From assembly GCA_016271365.2 (NCBI GenBank), contig CM057459.1, positions 492,727,501-492,791,500 of the forward strand: a stretch of DNA of 64,000 nt, in the 5' to 3' direction. The notes under the pieces are model-generated. The model was not told where the DNA came from and made no database searches. It saw only the letters and a list, made by a program, of their open reading frames with translations. The position numbers were made by a program, and so were the translations under genes. Source of the DNA: Neoceratodus forsteri (Eukaryota; Chordata; Ceratodontiformes; Ceratodontidae). Every line of letters begins with the position of its first letter. Position 1 is the stretch's first letter. This document shows positions 45,498 through 57,399 of this stretch, one piece after another.

Positions 45498-46996
45498 TTG
45501 ACATCAGACAAGTGGGTCCTGGAAGTAGCAAGCCAGGGACTGGTTCTCAGCTTCAAAAAATTTCCCAAGATGAGAACCAGATCCTTTCCACCTGCAAGTC
45601 CATCAGAGACCCTTGCCCTAGAGGCAGATGTTTCTTCCCTCCTGACTCTCAGAGCCATAGAAAGGGTTCCTACCCTACACAGGGGCAAAGGTTTGTACTC
45701 CAGGTACTTCCTAACTCCCAAAAAGACAGGAGAATGGTGGCCCATCCTGGATCTAAGATATCTGAACAAGCACCTTTTAAAACCAAAATTCAAAATGGTG
45801 ACTCTGGGAATAATTCTTCCCTCTCTAAGGCCAGGGGACTGGCTAGCCTCCCTGGACCTCAAAGATGCCTATTTTCACATTCCCATGAGGTGCTCCCACA
45901 GAAAGTACCTTAGGTTCGAGTTGCCCTCAGGCCACTATCAATTCAGAACAATGCCCTTTGGCCTAACATCAGCCCCAAGAGTGTTCACAAAGAGCCTGGC
46001 AGTAGTGGTTGCTTTCCTAAGGAGATAAAGGATCTCCATCTTTCCATACTTGGACGACTGGCTCATAGTAGGTCAGTCTCCAGACCAAGTCAAGTCACAT
46101 CTGCAAATAACTCAGCAAGTGTAACTTCCTTGGGATTCCTCCTTAACCTTCCAAAGTCAGTTCTCAAGCCAGTACAGCTCTTCACCTTTATAAGGGCAGA
46201 GCTGGATACAATAAGCGCAAAAGTCTTCCTTACCCTGGACAGGGCAAGGACCCTTATAGAACTGGCCTCTTCATTCACCCTTCAGGTGTCTCGACCAGCA
46301 AGGCATTTCCTGCAGCTCCTGAGTCACATGGCAGCCTCTACAGCAGTGGTCCAGGGAGCAAGATTCCAGATTCGGGACATTCAGTTCCACTTAAGAGCCT
46401 TCTGGTCCCAAAGAAAGGATTCCCTTTCCAAACTAGTCCCAGTTACTCGAACCCTGATCCAGGCTTTGCAATGGTGGAAGGATCAGGACAATTTGAGACA
46501 GGGAGTTCCTTTTGCCACTCAGTCTCATTCAGTGATACTCACCACAGATGCCTCCCTGCTGGGCTGGGGCACCCACCTGGGGGATCTTACCACCCAAGGG
46601 CTGTGGTCACCTCAAGATTCTCTACTTCACATCAATCTCTTGGAACTTAGAGCAGTGTTTCTGGCACTGCAAGCCTTTTCCAAATCTGTACAGAACAAGG
46701 TGGTCCAGATCAGAACAGACAATACCACCACAATGTGGTACATCAACAAGCAAGGAGGCACTCAGTCTATGGCCTTGTTCACAGAAGCAATGAAGTTGTG
46801 GTCTCTGGCCTATTCCCTGCAAACCTCTCTGATAGCAGTTCACCTCCCAGGGAAGGACAATGTCCTAGCAGATGCTCTCAGCAGGATATCCCAGGGCCAT
46901 CACGAATGGACCCTAGATCCCCTAGTTTTGAAAGTGATTTTCTCGAGATGGGGCACTCCACAGATAGATCTTTTTGCAGCCCCAGACAATCACTAA
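45498..46996 (+). pseudogene. DIRS reverse transcriptase and RNase H, broken
   Basis: RT blocks in the first frame are RYFLTPKKTGEWWPILDLRY, LASLDLKDAYFHIPM (motif A), FRTMPFGLTSAPRVF, and, after TAA at 46026-46028, FPYLDDWLIVG with the catalytic YLDD at 46047-46058. A frameshift near 46118 moves to the second frame, which carries the connection and RNase H: LTTDASLLGWGTH (Asp), INLLELRAVFLAL (Glu), QIRTDNTTTMWYI (Asp) and NVLADALSR (Asp). The RNase H D-E-D-D set is intact. The frame ends at TAA 46994-46996 after IDLFAAPDNH, where a methyltransferase-like segment normally continues in DIRS. Confidence 0.88.
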
Positions 46997-47300
46997 CTTA
47001 CTTTCTTTTGTTGCAGACCCCCAGTCTTGGGCTCAGTCCCCCTGGATGCTCTGATTCTGAATTGGGAAGGGAAATTCCTGTATGCTTTCCCCCCTTCCTC
47101 TCCTGTTCAAAGTGCTAGTCAAGATCAGGTCTCAACCATGCAAAGTGATTCTGATTGCTCCAGACTGGGCCAGACAGCCCTGGTACCCACTGTTGCTGTC
47201 CTTAGCAGTCCACCTTCCTCTGTCTCTTCCCAGGAATTACAACCTGTTGACATCCTCTCAGGGGAGGATTTGGTATCCGAACCTCAGATCTCTCAATCTC
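46997..47300 (+). pseudogene. DIRS methyltransferase-like segment, decayed
   Basis: Between RNase H and recombinase the frames read LDALILNWEGKFLYAFPPSS, then (shifted) KVILIAPDWARQPWYP. These match the conserved text of the DAM-like methyltransferase region found at this place in DIRS elements. A stop at 46994 and a frameshift break it. Confidence 0.65.
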
Positions 47301-48357
47301 AAGGCATGGCTCTTGAAGAGTTTGAGTTTGCTAATCTGCACCTTTCTCAAGGGGTTCTGGATATCCTTAAGGCTTCTCGAAAGCCTTCCACCAGGAAGAC
47401 TTACAACTCCAAATGGAAAAGGTTCACTATTTGGTGCTCTAATAAGCATATTTCTCCAGAATCTGCTGGGTTGCCTACAGTCTTGGACTATATGGTTCAT
47501 CTTAATGGCTTGGGACTTAGGCCAGCTACACTTAAAGTGCATCTGGCAGCTGTCTCTGCCTTCTTGTCAGTAGGCAGGCCTCTCCTCTGTCAGCCCATCC
47601 TGTGTTTTGTAGTTCTTCAGGGATTGCTGCACACCAATCCCCCTTTAGGGACCCTGCTCCTGCTTGGGACCTTAATGTTTGCATTGCTTAGCTTATGCAA
47701 CCACCCTTTGAGCCTTTGTCCTCTGCAGAGCTTAAGTACTTGACGTGGAAAACTGTGTTTTTGGTAGCCATTACCTCTGCTAGGCATATCAGTGAATTGC
47801 AAGCCCTGTCAGTGGAGCCTGATTTCATCTCTTTCCATAGAGATAAAGTGGTCCTAAGAACTAAGAGGAAGTTTTTGCCTAAGGTGGTTTCAGATTTCCA
47901 CCTTAATCAGTCTATGCCTCTCCCTGTTTTCTTCACTGAACATTCCTCCTCTGGAGAGAGGAGGCTGCACACCTTGGATGTTAAAAGGGCCCTCAGCTAC
48001 TACATAGAGCGCAACAAGGGTCACAGGTTTGAGTCCCTCCAGTTGTTCCTCACATATGGAGAGGTTGGTAAGGGCAAACCTGCCACTAAAAGATCTATTG
48101 CCAGGCGGATTGTCTCTTGTATACAATTCTGCTGTGAAAAACTGGGTAGAACACCACCCTCAGGCCTGAGGGCTCACTCTACTAGAGGTACAGCTGCTTC
48201 CCTGGCTGCTGCCAGGGATATTCCTATCTTAGAAATTTGTCAAGCAGCAACCTGGAAAACAGTCCATACATTCACCAAGCATTACTCTCTGGATATCCAG
48301 GCTAGGAGTGATGCTCGGTTTGGCACAGCAGTACTTCAGACCCTATTCCCAAAGTAG
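47300..48357 (+). pseudogene. DIRS tyrosine recombinase, one frameshift and one stop
   Basis: The N-terminal core-binding part (47300-47640) reads SRKPSTRKTYNSKWKRFTIW and LRPATLKVHLAAVSAFL. A frameshift at about 47645 and a TAG at 47689 precede the catalytic part (47695-48357). The recombinase signature is complete: TSARHISEL (first Arg at 47782-47784), LRAHSTRGTAASLA (His and second Arg) and FTKHYSLD (His and the nucleophilic Tyr). The protein ends FGTAVLQTLFPK. It would integrate the circular DNA form. Only the upstream breaks disable it. Confidence 0.88.
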
Positions 48358-48394
48358 GTTCTGTCCCTCCTCCATGGAGGTACTGCTTGGTAGT

Positions 48395-48495
48395 CTGCAA
48401 TAGTCAGAATACAGAAAGACTTCATGTTGTTTGAAGAAAAAAATAATCACCTTAGTAATGTTGTTTCTTCTAATGGAGTCTTGCAGTATTCTGAC
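48395..48495 (+). repeat. DIRS internal complementary region
   Basis: 48395-48435 is the reverse complement of the outer left end (43278-43320). 48436-48495 is the reverse complement of the outer right end (about 48875-48934). The two are joined back to back, the arrangement expected for the template that guides circle formation in DIRS replication. Confidence 0.85.
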
Positions 48496-48749
48496 CTCCC
48501 CCGCCTCCTCTCTCAGAACCTGTTTTTTGGGATGTGGGTGGGCAGGAGCAGTGTTGGCACCCTAGAGGTACCCCCTTTTTCACCCTCCTTTATTTTGGGT
48601 GTGTGTGTTTTGTTTTTTGGGTTTCCTGACTTGAGTCTTTTGCTTTGAAACCAAAAAACCTTTTTAATAAATTTAGTTGCCAGTTGGCTAGTGTGAGTCT
48701 TACAGTTTCACACAGAACTTCTAGTGAGTATTGCTTGTAAAGATCTGAC

Positions 48750-48905
48750 GGTTGGAGTTTAAACAACAGCAGACAGAGGCTTCAACCGAGCTCACGCTGA
48801 ATGTTCCATGCTGGCCATGGAAAGTTAACTCGTTGTTCTCCGGGGCAATTGAAAGGCAGGACCTAACTGCAATAGTCAGAATACAGCAAGACTCCATTAG
48901 ATGAA
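48750..48905 (-). repeat. DIRS right inverted terminal repeat
   Basis: Reverse complement of the left repeat, starting GGTTGGAGTTTAAACAACAG and running through CAGCAAGACTCC. Only a handful of differences from the left copy, which argues for a fairly recent insertion. Confidence 0.88.
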
Positions 48906-48957
48906 ACAACATTACTAAGGTGAGTAATTTTTTCTTGTGGAGGAGAGTTAATTAAAC

Positions 48958-48973
48958 CCACCAACTATTTTCT
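48958..48973. repeat. Right 16-bp duplication of the nested LINE
   Basis: CCACCAACTATTTTCT, identical to 41323-41338; the 23 bp before it (48935-48957) are the 5' stub of LINE-X. Confidence 0.85.
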
Positions 48974-49050
48974 AACCTGCTGTAGACAGTTGGATGAAGC
49001 CCTCAGATCCAGGGAAGTGGGTTTGGCAGGAGGATTGTAATGCATGGTGA
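48974..49050 (-). mobile_element. L2-B continuation beyond the nested insertion
   Basis: Minus-strand text joins through the duplication to the L2 frame at 41300 without loss. The L2 match fades by about 49050. Confidence 0.55.
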
Positions 49051-50867
49051 CTTCACAACTAAGAGATCAAATGTAAATAAAAGCTGTCCCTGCTGGGAGA
49101 CATCTCAGAATGTTGCCCTAAAAACAAAGAGTTGTTTTCTCATTGTTTGTATCCCTGCTTTCTTTTATTTTAGCAGGAGTGATTCTGGAGACACAGTTCA
49201 GCTCAGCTCCTTGGAGCTTGCTATTTAAATAGGGGCTTGCAGAGGGAGCTCAGAAGCTCTAAACATAGGAGCACTTTCAACATATTTATGTATTCTCCCC
49301 ACATCACCTCACCTTCAGAACTGCAGAGTGTTCAGTGGGCAAGAGAGAAATGACGCAATGAGCCCAGCACTCTTAACTGGCAGATAGACAGTTATGCAAA
49401 AGTCTTGGGCCAGCAAGGAAAATGCTGAGCCCTGGACAACAATCCTTCCAGCCTTCACTTCAGAAAGAAGCAGGATTAAAAACATATATTTACCTTCAAC
49501 AATGGAGCTTATTTAATAAAATACAGATTTCTCTTCCCCAACCCCGGACTGCAATCGCTGCAGCCAGCAGGGGGAGAGAGTGAAGCATGGAGCCATGTGC
49601 TCCACACTTTCTGGGTCAGTACTGCAGACTGAATCCAGGAACTTTGTAGAATTTAGAAATACGGTGTTTCCTCTGGCCAATAGGGAAGGCTGAACCCCAA
49701 GATTGAAAAGGAACCAGTATGCACGGAATACCCTGCCTGAGAAGGCCTGGTGCTGCCTGTCCAAATTTCAGGTGTCCCTTCCACATGGAACTCATGACTG
49801 CCTGGCACTGTAGAAAGGCTGTAGACCAAGACAGCCAAAGTTAAATAAAAATAATTGTTTAAAGTCACAGTTTAAGCACATGAACACAGCAGGTGATATG
49901 AAGGACATTGTTGTTGTACTTTATGTTAGATCTGCATGTTTAAATTCCTTTTGTGTGATTTAACATCCTGACCTGAGTGTCATTGTATTTGTTTGAAATC
50001 AAATAGAAACCTTTGGAAACCTTTTCTTAAAGGGAGCCCTGTTTCATAGAAGCTAGTCAGCCATATAATGAGTCCTTTTATACCTCTGTGTTGGATGTGA
50101 ACCAGATCATGTGACCCAGAGAGGAGGGGTTTATAAGCCCTGTGGCACTGAAGCTATCAGCCTGTCTTTGGTCTGGGTATGGGTATGGGGATGACCTCAC
50201 TGCTAAAGAGGAGACTGAAACTATATAAGAAATAGGTTTCAAGATCAGACGTGGTTGCTAGTGCCGAGAGAGGGATTCCTGCTGATTTACCTGGTTAGTC
50301 TGGTTAACCTGTTCTATTCTTACTAAGAACTATCTGTATTGTCTATAAAGTGGTCTCAACTATTTGCCTCCTTAAGAAAAATTTACATTATGGCATAGAA
50401 CTGCCATGGCTATATGTTAAGCCTGACACCTGATGACTGTTTTCCTTTTAAAAATGCACTACCCTCCCACAGTGCTGCATACATTATGTCTTTACTGGTG
50501 CACTGCCGCTAATATCACATGCTGAGTTTTTTTTTTACACAAATTCATATGCAGTGGGGGGCACAAACACTTTGCACATGGTGCAAGGCTTTGAATATAT
50601 GGGCCCAGAAATCAAAAATTATCCAACTGGCTTAGCCGTCATGATAAGTTCAGCTATTGGTAGCCCCACCCTAATAACAGAGCTGCCTACAATAGCAAGC
50701 ATGTTTGAGTGACATGTAAAATATATATATTTTTTAGTTGTTGACCAGGAAAGAAGGACTAGACAATTCTGAATATTTTCAGCGTCCTTCTAGGGAAGGG
50801 GGATACAGATGGATGCCAACTAACATTGAACTGGATTAAGCTGTTGGTTGCACATTTAGTGAATGGA
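49050..50867. other. Unassigned sequence
   Basis: No gene recognised. 50420-50610 ends in TTTGAATATATGGGCCC, which may be the terminus of a non-autonomous DNA element (the other end was not found). 50090-50300 has a TATATAAG and G-rich repeats (GGGTATGGGTATGGGG), but no LTR or promoter structure I could defend. Confidence 0.3.
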
Positions 50868-50909
50868 GGAAAGTTGGCCAGGACACCGGGGAAATTCCCC
50901 TGCTCTTTT
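50868..50909 (-). mobile_element. SINE-3, short flank left of the Tx1-like LINE
   Basis: TTGGCCAGGACACCGGGG followed by AAATTCCCCTGCTCTTTT matches, in reverse orientation, the distal part of a tRNA-derived SINE whose main body lies at 57400-57649. The AAATTCCCCTGCTCTTTT part (50892-50909) is the LINE target duplication. Confidence 0.7.
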
Positions 50910-50980
50910 TGCTAGAGGGCACTGCGTTGCTGTGAGAAAGTGATCAGAGTGAGAGAGCTTTTGTAGGAGCAGGACTGAGG

Positions 50981-53499
50981 GTGGCTGAGGAGCTGGTCTC
51001 TTCCTTGGCCTGCCCTATTTTGGAGACTATAATGGAGACAGAAATTGCTTTGGAGGATTCCTATGTCTTAGCCACGGAACATATGGATGGTTTAGATTCT
51101 GACTCTCTGAGTACGTCTAAGTCAGGAACCGGAGCTCTGTCTGCTGAACAGAGGGCTGTCTTGGAGGACAAGACAGCTGATATTCATCAGCGGATGGAGT
51201 TGGCTGAGAAATGCTTTGAAGAAACAAAGAAACAACTACAGGAGAAGCTACGATTGCAAGAGAAAAAAAATGTCAATAAGAATTCAGAATTGGTAGTCCC
51301 AGTGAGTAAAGTTCAAACCAAAGTAATTATAAAGAGTTTGGGAGAGGCAGAGGATCTGCCTTTATCTGCAAAAAAAGATGTCTCTACGAGTGCTTCGGTA
51401 CTATGGGCTACAGAGGATGTGATGACTTCTCCTTCAGAGGACAGTACGCAGATAGATGTGCAGCCCACAGAGATTGTTTTTCCTTCTCCAAGTACTGGAA
51501 AAATGCTACACCAGAGTAATGTATCAATGCTGGCATCAGTAAGTGACGGGGAATCTAGCCTTTTAGCCCCAATTGTTTTTTCTATCGGGATCTCCTCGAG
51601 AAGCGGGAAGAAATCTGTAAGTAAAGAAGGGGTTATGAAAAACCGTAGGTTAAGATCTCAGACTCTATCTAGCGGCAAATCTCTAATAGTTCAGCAAACT
51701 TCCCGCTGAAAACTTTATCAGATCCGTCCCCTAGTTCTGAGGATTGGGTAGCGTTAGCTTTAATGGCAGCTGCGTGGGTTAAAAATGATATGGGTACCGG
51801 ATGGAATGCTAATATTGATAAAAGTTCAAATTTTGCCTCTAAGTTACACGTAAATACTTCTATTCCTACTGTTGTGATAAGTAAAGACTCAGTTTTGGCT
51901 CCAGGGCAGAACACACCTTTAGAGCAAGATGTACATATTCAGTCTGATCCCGCTAATATATTATTAGATCACATTAAAAATTTAGTAGGTGAGGATTATG
52001 TACCCAGGGTATTCGATTTTCCTTTGGAAACCACGGGGGAGATTTTGACTGAGGTTGATCCCTTGGGTCAGGAAAATACACCCACAGTACTTATAGACCC
52101 TGTACCTTCCTTACAAGCTCCTAAAAATATCTGGCATGATAGAGTTAAAGATTATCTCTTTCCTTCTGATGCACAGATATTGTCAGAACCTGCTATGAGA
52201 AGGAATGCAGTGCATTTGAAGTATAGGGGTAACATATCTGAGGTCCCAGATAGGCATTTTGTGGGAAGAGCTCTACTTAAAGATAGAATGAAATATTATG
52301 TCTTCGAGATATATGCCCTAATACATGTGCCAGGAAACCCAGTGTTTGACATCAGTTTTAAACAGCCAGCAGGGTTGGATAGATTTTGAAAACAATATCA
52401 GCTATTGAAACTCTCTCCTTTATGGAAGCCTTTTCTAGCAAGTCCCCTAACTAAACCTTTAACTAAGAAGATAACTGTGTTATTTAGAAATGAAGGGGTG
52501 AATGTTGCAGATATTACCTATAGGTTACAACAGCGCCGCACCATAAAAGGATATCCAGAGCCTATCCTGGATGATGAACATCTTTGGACCAGAGGTTGGA
52601 AATATCAGGTTGTATTAAACCTGGAGCATGGATTGACAAAACATCTGCCTAATTGTTTTTTTCTGGGAAGAGATCGTAGGGTAATTTTTTATCCTGGACA
52701 GCCCAGGGCTTGCTTTAAATGTGGGGATGTGGGGCATTTGAGTAACATTTGTGACAAGCAGAAGTGTGGCCTATGTGGTGAAGTGGGGCACTTTGGGGCA
52801 CAATGTCAGCAACCCCTAAGATATAATTTATGCGATGAGCAAGGCCACACTTTTCATAACTGTTCATGGGCCCCTCATAACAGTAGAGACTTGGCTAGCA
52901 GAGTGGAGCAGGATGCTTATGCAACTACAGCACAAAAAGAGAAATTACGTATGCTTGATTTACTGAAGTCAGCCACAAATAGGGAACCCATACCCCACAG
53001 AGGACCTTGGCCAGATAAAGAGGATCTCATTGAAGTAGTAACCCAGGAGGAAGAGGTCCAAAACATTTTATCTGATGATTTGGATCCTGTATCTACTATG
53101 GTAGAACCTAGAGCAGCTTCAAAGTCCATAACCCATAATGACTTAGGTGATCCCCTAGAATTAAATAAACCTATGTCCGATAACCAAGATGATCTGTCAG
53201 CAGATGTGGTACAAGATATGGAGATGGTAGAAGGAGAAATCTCAATGCCCCCTCCTGATATTCACCAAGAGGATATTTTTCAGCGAGTTACCAGATCAAA
53301 GACAGGGAAACCCCCTAATAACTCCCCAGATGGGTCTAAGGATATGGATATTATCCCAGTATACAATTCCTATGCTATGTTGTTCGAGCAAGGGGGTGAA
53401 GATGAAAGTCATGACTCAGACTTATCTTCTATTACATCTTCACAAGCAGATAATACTACTGAGGTGGGGACAGTAGTAGAGCCCAAACCTAGGAAATGA
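50981..53499 (+). pseudogene. Tx1-like ORF1 with CCHC zinc knuckles, broken
   Basis: The frame is open from about 50981 (first ATG at 51032) to 51709, then shifts by about 51690 and continues to 53499 with one in-frame TGA at 52387-52389. The N-terminal half is Ser/Glu-rich with a short helical segment (KCFEETKKQLQEKLRLQEKK). The C-terminal half has CFKCGDVGHLSNIC and CGLCGEVGHFGAQC (52711-52809), two intact C-x2-C-x4-H-x4-C knuckles. A third, NLCDEQGHTFHNC, has lost its first Cys. Such ORF1 proteins bind element RNA. An acidic, Ser-rich tail follows. Confidence 0.82.
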
Positions 53500-53577
53500 A
53501 AAAGAAGAAATGAACATGAATGATTATTGATTTTGTTTTAGAATTATGCTTTTTCTCTCCTCCTTTCTTTATTCCTT

Positions 53578-56500
53578 ATGAGTGCTACAATAACTTTTGT
53601 TACTATCAATGTGAATAGTATTAAGCCTTTGGGAAAAAGGCAGGTCACATTTGCTAGCCTTAAGGAAGGGAAAGGAAATGTTTTCCTCTTACAGGACACT
53701 AGATTGCATTCATTGGTAAAGGTGAGAGAAGCTCAGAGAGATTGGAGATTGGGTGTTTCACACTGGTTTTTGGGCGAGGAAGCCTGTTCAGGGTTGGGGT
53801 TTCTATTTTTAGGTGTTGCTGTAAAGGTATTACAGATTTTTGGTGTTCAACCTGGAAGAGTTATGATAATAGACGTGGTTTTGGGCAATGTGGCATACAG
53901 AATTATAAATATATATGCTCCACAGTCAAAGGCTGATAGATCTTCCCTCTTTAGGAGAGTAGAACCTTATTTACACACTTCAAAATTAGTGTTATGGAGG
54001 GGTGATTTTAATTGTGGATTATCACATGCAGATTGGGGGAGGGTTATGACTAAAATATATAGTGATACAAATGCTTTACTTAAAATTCTAGAAATGTATA
54101 ATTTATGTGATATTCATGATATTTTGAAAATTACCCCAATGCATACTTATCACAAGGGAGAGTTATCCACAAGGATTGACTTTTGGTTTGTATCTCAATG
54201 AGTTACCTGTCAGGGAGAGAAAATTGTTCCATTAGAAACTTCGGATCATGTTGCCATTAAGTTAGATTTAGGGCTAGTACAGAAGATCTCTATGGGAAGA
54301 GGATATTGGAAGATTAATGTTGCTGTATTACAAGAGGCTTCTATACAGAAATCTATAACTGCTACTTAAGGCTAAGGGCTGATATTGCCTTCTTATATGA
54401 TAGTCCCATAGAGTGGTGGGAAGACACGAAGAGAGACCTAAAACAACTTTATATAAATGTTACAAGCGATAGGGCTAAAAATAATTATATACAGTATTTG
54501 GGATTAAGAGATAAGTATATGAAATTAATAACTCAGGTGCAGGATCTCACTAATGATGTAAAAACACAGCTGCAGACAATTAAGGACGAAATGTATAAAT
54601 ATCTGAAGAATTCAGAGGCTAGGGCAGTGAGATAACAAAAATATTGGACTAGGGAGACAAAAGAGCAGGTAAATTCATTTGATATAGGTTTAAATGAGTC
54701 TCAAAGACAATTAATTGCTAATTTAAAGGATGAAAAGGGAACTCCAGTGACTGACAATGGAGGACTTATGCTATTAGTACAGGAGCATGTTAAGGTGACC
54801 TTTCAGAAGGATAGTGTAGGATGTTCAGATTCTTTCATAAATGAATTAGATATTCCACAAGTAAGGGATATAGAGGTGCAAGCCTTGATAGTTCCTATGT
54901 CAATGATAGAAATGAGGGCAGTTATTTTTAAACTAACACCAAGGACTACTCCTGGGAGTGATGGGATAGCAAAAGATTTTTATATGTGTTTTTGTGACAT
55001 ATTGGTCCCATGGTTACAGATTATTTTTGAAGCCATTTGGAGAGAAAAATGGTTGGTAGCTAGCATGAAAGATGTGATAATGACTTTCTTATATAAAAAA
55101 GGGGATCCACAAGAGATAAAAAAATTGGAGGCCTCTGAGTCTACTCAATTCTGACTACAAAATTTTGACTAAGATTTTGACAAATCACTTAGCCAAGGTT
55201 GCATAGCATGTTATTAGTCCAAATCAGACGTGTGCTATCCCAGGTAGGAATGTTATTCAAAATCTGACCTTTATTAGGGAAATAGTGGAACAAAGTCTAA
55301 GAATGAATATAGCTGGTTATTTGCTGACTTCAGATCAGGAAATTTCATTTATTCTGTAAAGCAAGAACATATCTGGTCTGTATTATAACTTTATGGTATT
55401 CCTTAAACCTTTCTATCTTTATTACGTACTTTGTATTCTGAAGTCCAAGCCACCCCTATGGTGAATGGGCATCTAGGCATACCAATATACCTAAAAAATG
55501 GTCTCAGGCTGGGCTGTCCAATGAGTTCTTTACTGTATGTGTTTGGACTAGAGCCAATATTAAGGAGAATTGAATCTGCCGCAGACATTAAAGCCATTAA
55601 GAATAGGCATGGGGTAGTTTTTAACAAAGCTACTGCATATGCTGATGATTGTGTTTTCGCTGTAGCCGACTTGGAATCTGGTAAAAGGATTTTAAAAATA
55701 ATGGAGGAAGTCCATGATACTTCAGTTATCAAAATAAATGTAGGAAAAGGCAAGGTCCTACTTTTGGGTAAAGCACAATTTGTTGACACGTTTCCTATCT
55801 CTATGACTAAGGAAGAGATTAGGATACTAGGCTTATTTCTTGGTTCTAGGGAATCAGAGGAAAAAAACTGGGATATAGTTTATGTTCAGGCAGATAGAAA
55901 AGTTAAAGCATGGCTTTTCTGGAAAATGACTTGGAGGAAGAGAGTTTATTTGCTAAGAGCACACATAGCTCCTATTTTTTTTATATGTCTCACACATTTT
56001 CCCACTTGCTGTTGACATGCACACTAAGATCATGGGCCTTATTTTCCTATTTTTATGGGGAAGCAGGTTAAACCCTGTTAAACAGATACATACGTATAGA
56101 TCATGTAACGCAGGGGGATTAAATATGATTCTGCCTTTAATATTTTTTTGGAGGGGGAATTTCTTTTTTAGTTCAATCCATCTTGTTGTTACAGAATCCA
56201 AGGGTGTGGGGATTTTGTGCATGAAATCATGGGGACCCTCTTTTTTTAACGGTGTGGGGCAGGGATAAATGGCATCCATCAGAAAAGGTTCTTCCAGGAT
56301 ATGTACAGATTACTTTAAAATATATCAACTTGGAAAATTGAGCTTAACTGTTTTTTGGGGCATGAGAAAAAACATTTTTATAAAGTTGTGCTAGAATAAT
56401 GGTATAAAAAAGAGCCTTTATTTCAAGTATTGGAGGTGATCAATACAGATATGTTATTGGAAAGTATTGAGGGAACCTAGAATTCCACTTAAAATGCAGG

Positions 56501-56967
56501 ATCTGTTATGGTTATGTGGTCACCAGAGATTAAATGTGAAGGGAAATCAAAAACACAAACAGGTTGAAGAAAGGGGTTGTGGGGAAATTCTCTGTTATGA
56601 CCAAATAGAAACTATGCATCATTTATTCTTTGACTGTGTGAAGGTTAAAGATTTTTGGAAACAATTAGCTAGCTGGTGGGGAGAAAACCTTTTTCAAGAT
56701 ATGAATTATGAGATCTTGAAATTAGGGCAAATCCCTGTATCACGGTCGAAATGGACAAAGAGTACTGTATATATGATTTTAGTTTGTCTTAAATGGTCTA
56801 TATGGAAAGCTAGATGCCAAAGAGATCTTCAAAACAAAGAAGTCTCCCAACAAGAAGTTTTCTTTCGCATCCAGGGAGAGCGAGATAAAATTTATGATTA
56901 TGAATTTCAAACTTTAGGACAGGTTGTGGGATCTAAGTTATGGAAAAATATTAGGTGGGTAGGTTAA
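53578..56967 (+). pseudogene. Tx1-like ORF2: endonuclease and reverse transcriptase, broken
   Basis: From ATG 53578: endonuclease VTINVNSIKPLGKR, LLQDTRL, IINIYAPQ, WRGDFNCGLSHADW and STRIDFWF, then, after a stop at 54199, ETSDHVAIKLDLG (catalytic SDH). The RT starts with LTPRTTPGSDGIAKDFY and TFLYKKGDP (54927-55100), goes out of frame at 55140-55430, and resumes with GLRLGCPMSSLLYVFGLEPI and ATAYADDCVFAV (YADD near 55640). The C-terminal domain (56467-56967) carries ETMHHLFFDCVKVKDFW, the zinc-like motif shared with L1/Tx1 proteins. Breaks make it inactive, but most motifs are unchanged. Confidence 0.85.
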
Positions 56968-57250
56968 AAGCTTAATGATTATGTTTTTATTTTTCTCCCT
57001 AATAGAATAATGCTGTTAAGATCTCTACATTCTAAATGAAGACATATGTCCTGGGGACAAGAGTATTGTATTGTTCCTCATTAGATACGGTGTGGGATTT
57101 ATGTTTTCTGAGCACAGTGTTTAAGACGTTACATGTTATGAGATTGGTGGTGGGTTGTGTGAATTGTATAATGTTCTTTGTTTATTATTCTTTGTTGATA
57201 TTTATGTTATGCTTTTGAATATTGAATAAAAAATGTCCCCTGCTCTTCTC

Positions 57251-57399
57251 ATGCTTTTGAGTGCTCTATGGGGTTTGGTGGTAGGATTAGATGATGTATG
57301 AATTTAATACTGTTTTTTTTTTCTTTTGATGTGTTTGTCTAAAATTTGTGTGATTTAACACTGTTCTGTACAATATTTGTTGTGTTGTTATAATAATAA
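57251..57399 (+). mobile_element. Possible 5'-truncated second LINE copy at the same site
   Basis: About 150 bp, starting ATGCTTTTGAG and ending AATAATAAAA, lying between two more copies of the target (57231-57250, diverged, and 57400-57417). Its base composition and end resemble the 3' UTR of the full-length LINE just upstream. It may be an earlier truncated insertion of a related LINE. Similarity is modest, so the call is tentative. Confidence 0.45.

Larger units (their letters stand above)
43278..48934 (+). mobile_element. DIRS retroelement, structurally complete
   Basis: DIRS elements encode gag, RT/RNase H and a tyrosine recombinase in place of an integrase. They replicate through a circular intermediate and leave no target duplication. 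This copy has inverted terminal repeats (43286-43435 and 48750-48905), an internal complementary region (48395-48495) that repeats both outer ends, and all coding parts in DIRS order. The borders are inferred from where the internal region stops matching. It interrupts LINE-X. Coding breaks are few (stops at 45126, 46026, 46994 and 47689; frameshifts near 46118 and 47645), so it is young compared with its neighbours. Confidence 0.92.
50910..57230 (+). mobile_element. Tx1-like LINE, about 6.3 kb, inserted in a SINE
   Basis: This plus-strand non-LTR element has two ORFs: ORF1 with CCHC zinc knuckles (50981-53499), and ORF2 with an apurinic-type endonuclease, RT and C-terminal zinc motif (53578-56967). 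A 3' UTR ends GAATAAAAAA at about 57230. The layout fits the Tx1/L1 group, whose Tx1 members are often site-specific. The 18-bp target AAATTCCCCTGCTCTTTT flanks it. Both ORFs have a few stops and frameshifts. Confidence 0.82.

Noticed and set aside
43286..48905. LTR retrotransposon or endogenous retrovirus
   Set aside because: The terminal repeats are inverted rather than direct, the enzyme is a tyrosine recombinase, and there is an internal complementary region. All of this is DIRS, not LTR/retroviral.
50090..50410. LTR or promoter with TATATAAG
   Set aside because: No paired repeat, primer-binding site or polypurine tract was found; a single TATA-like string is not enough.
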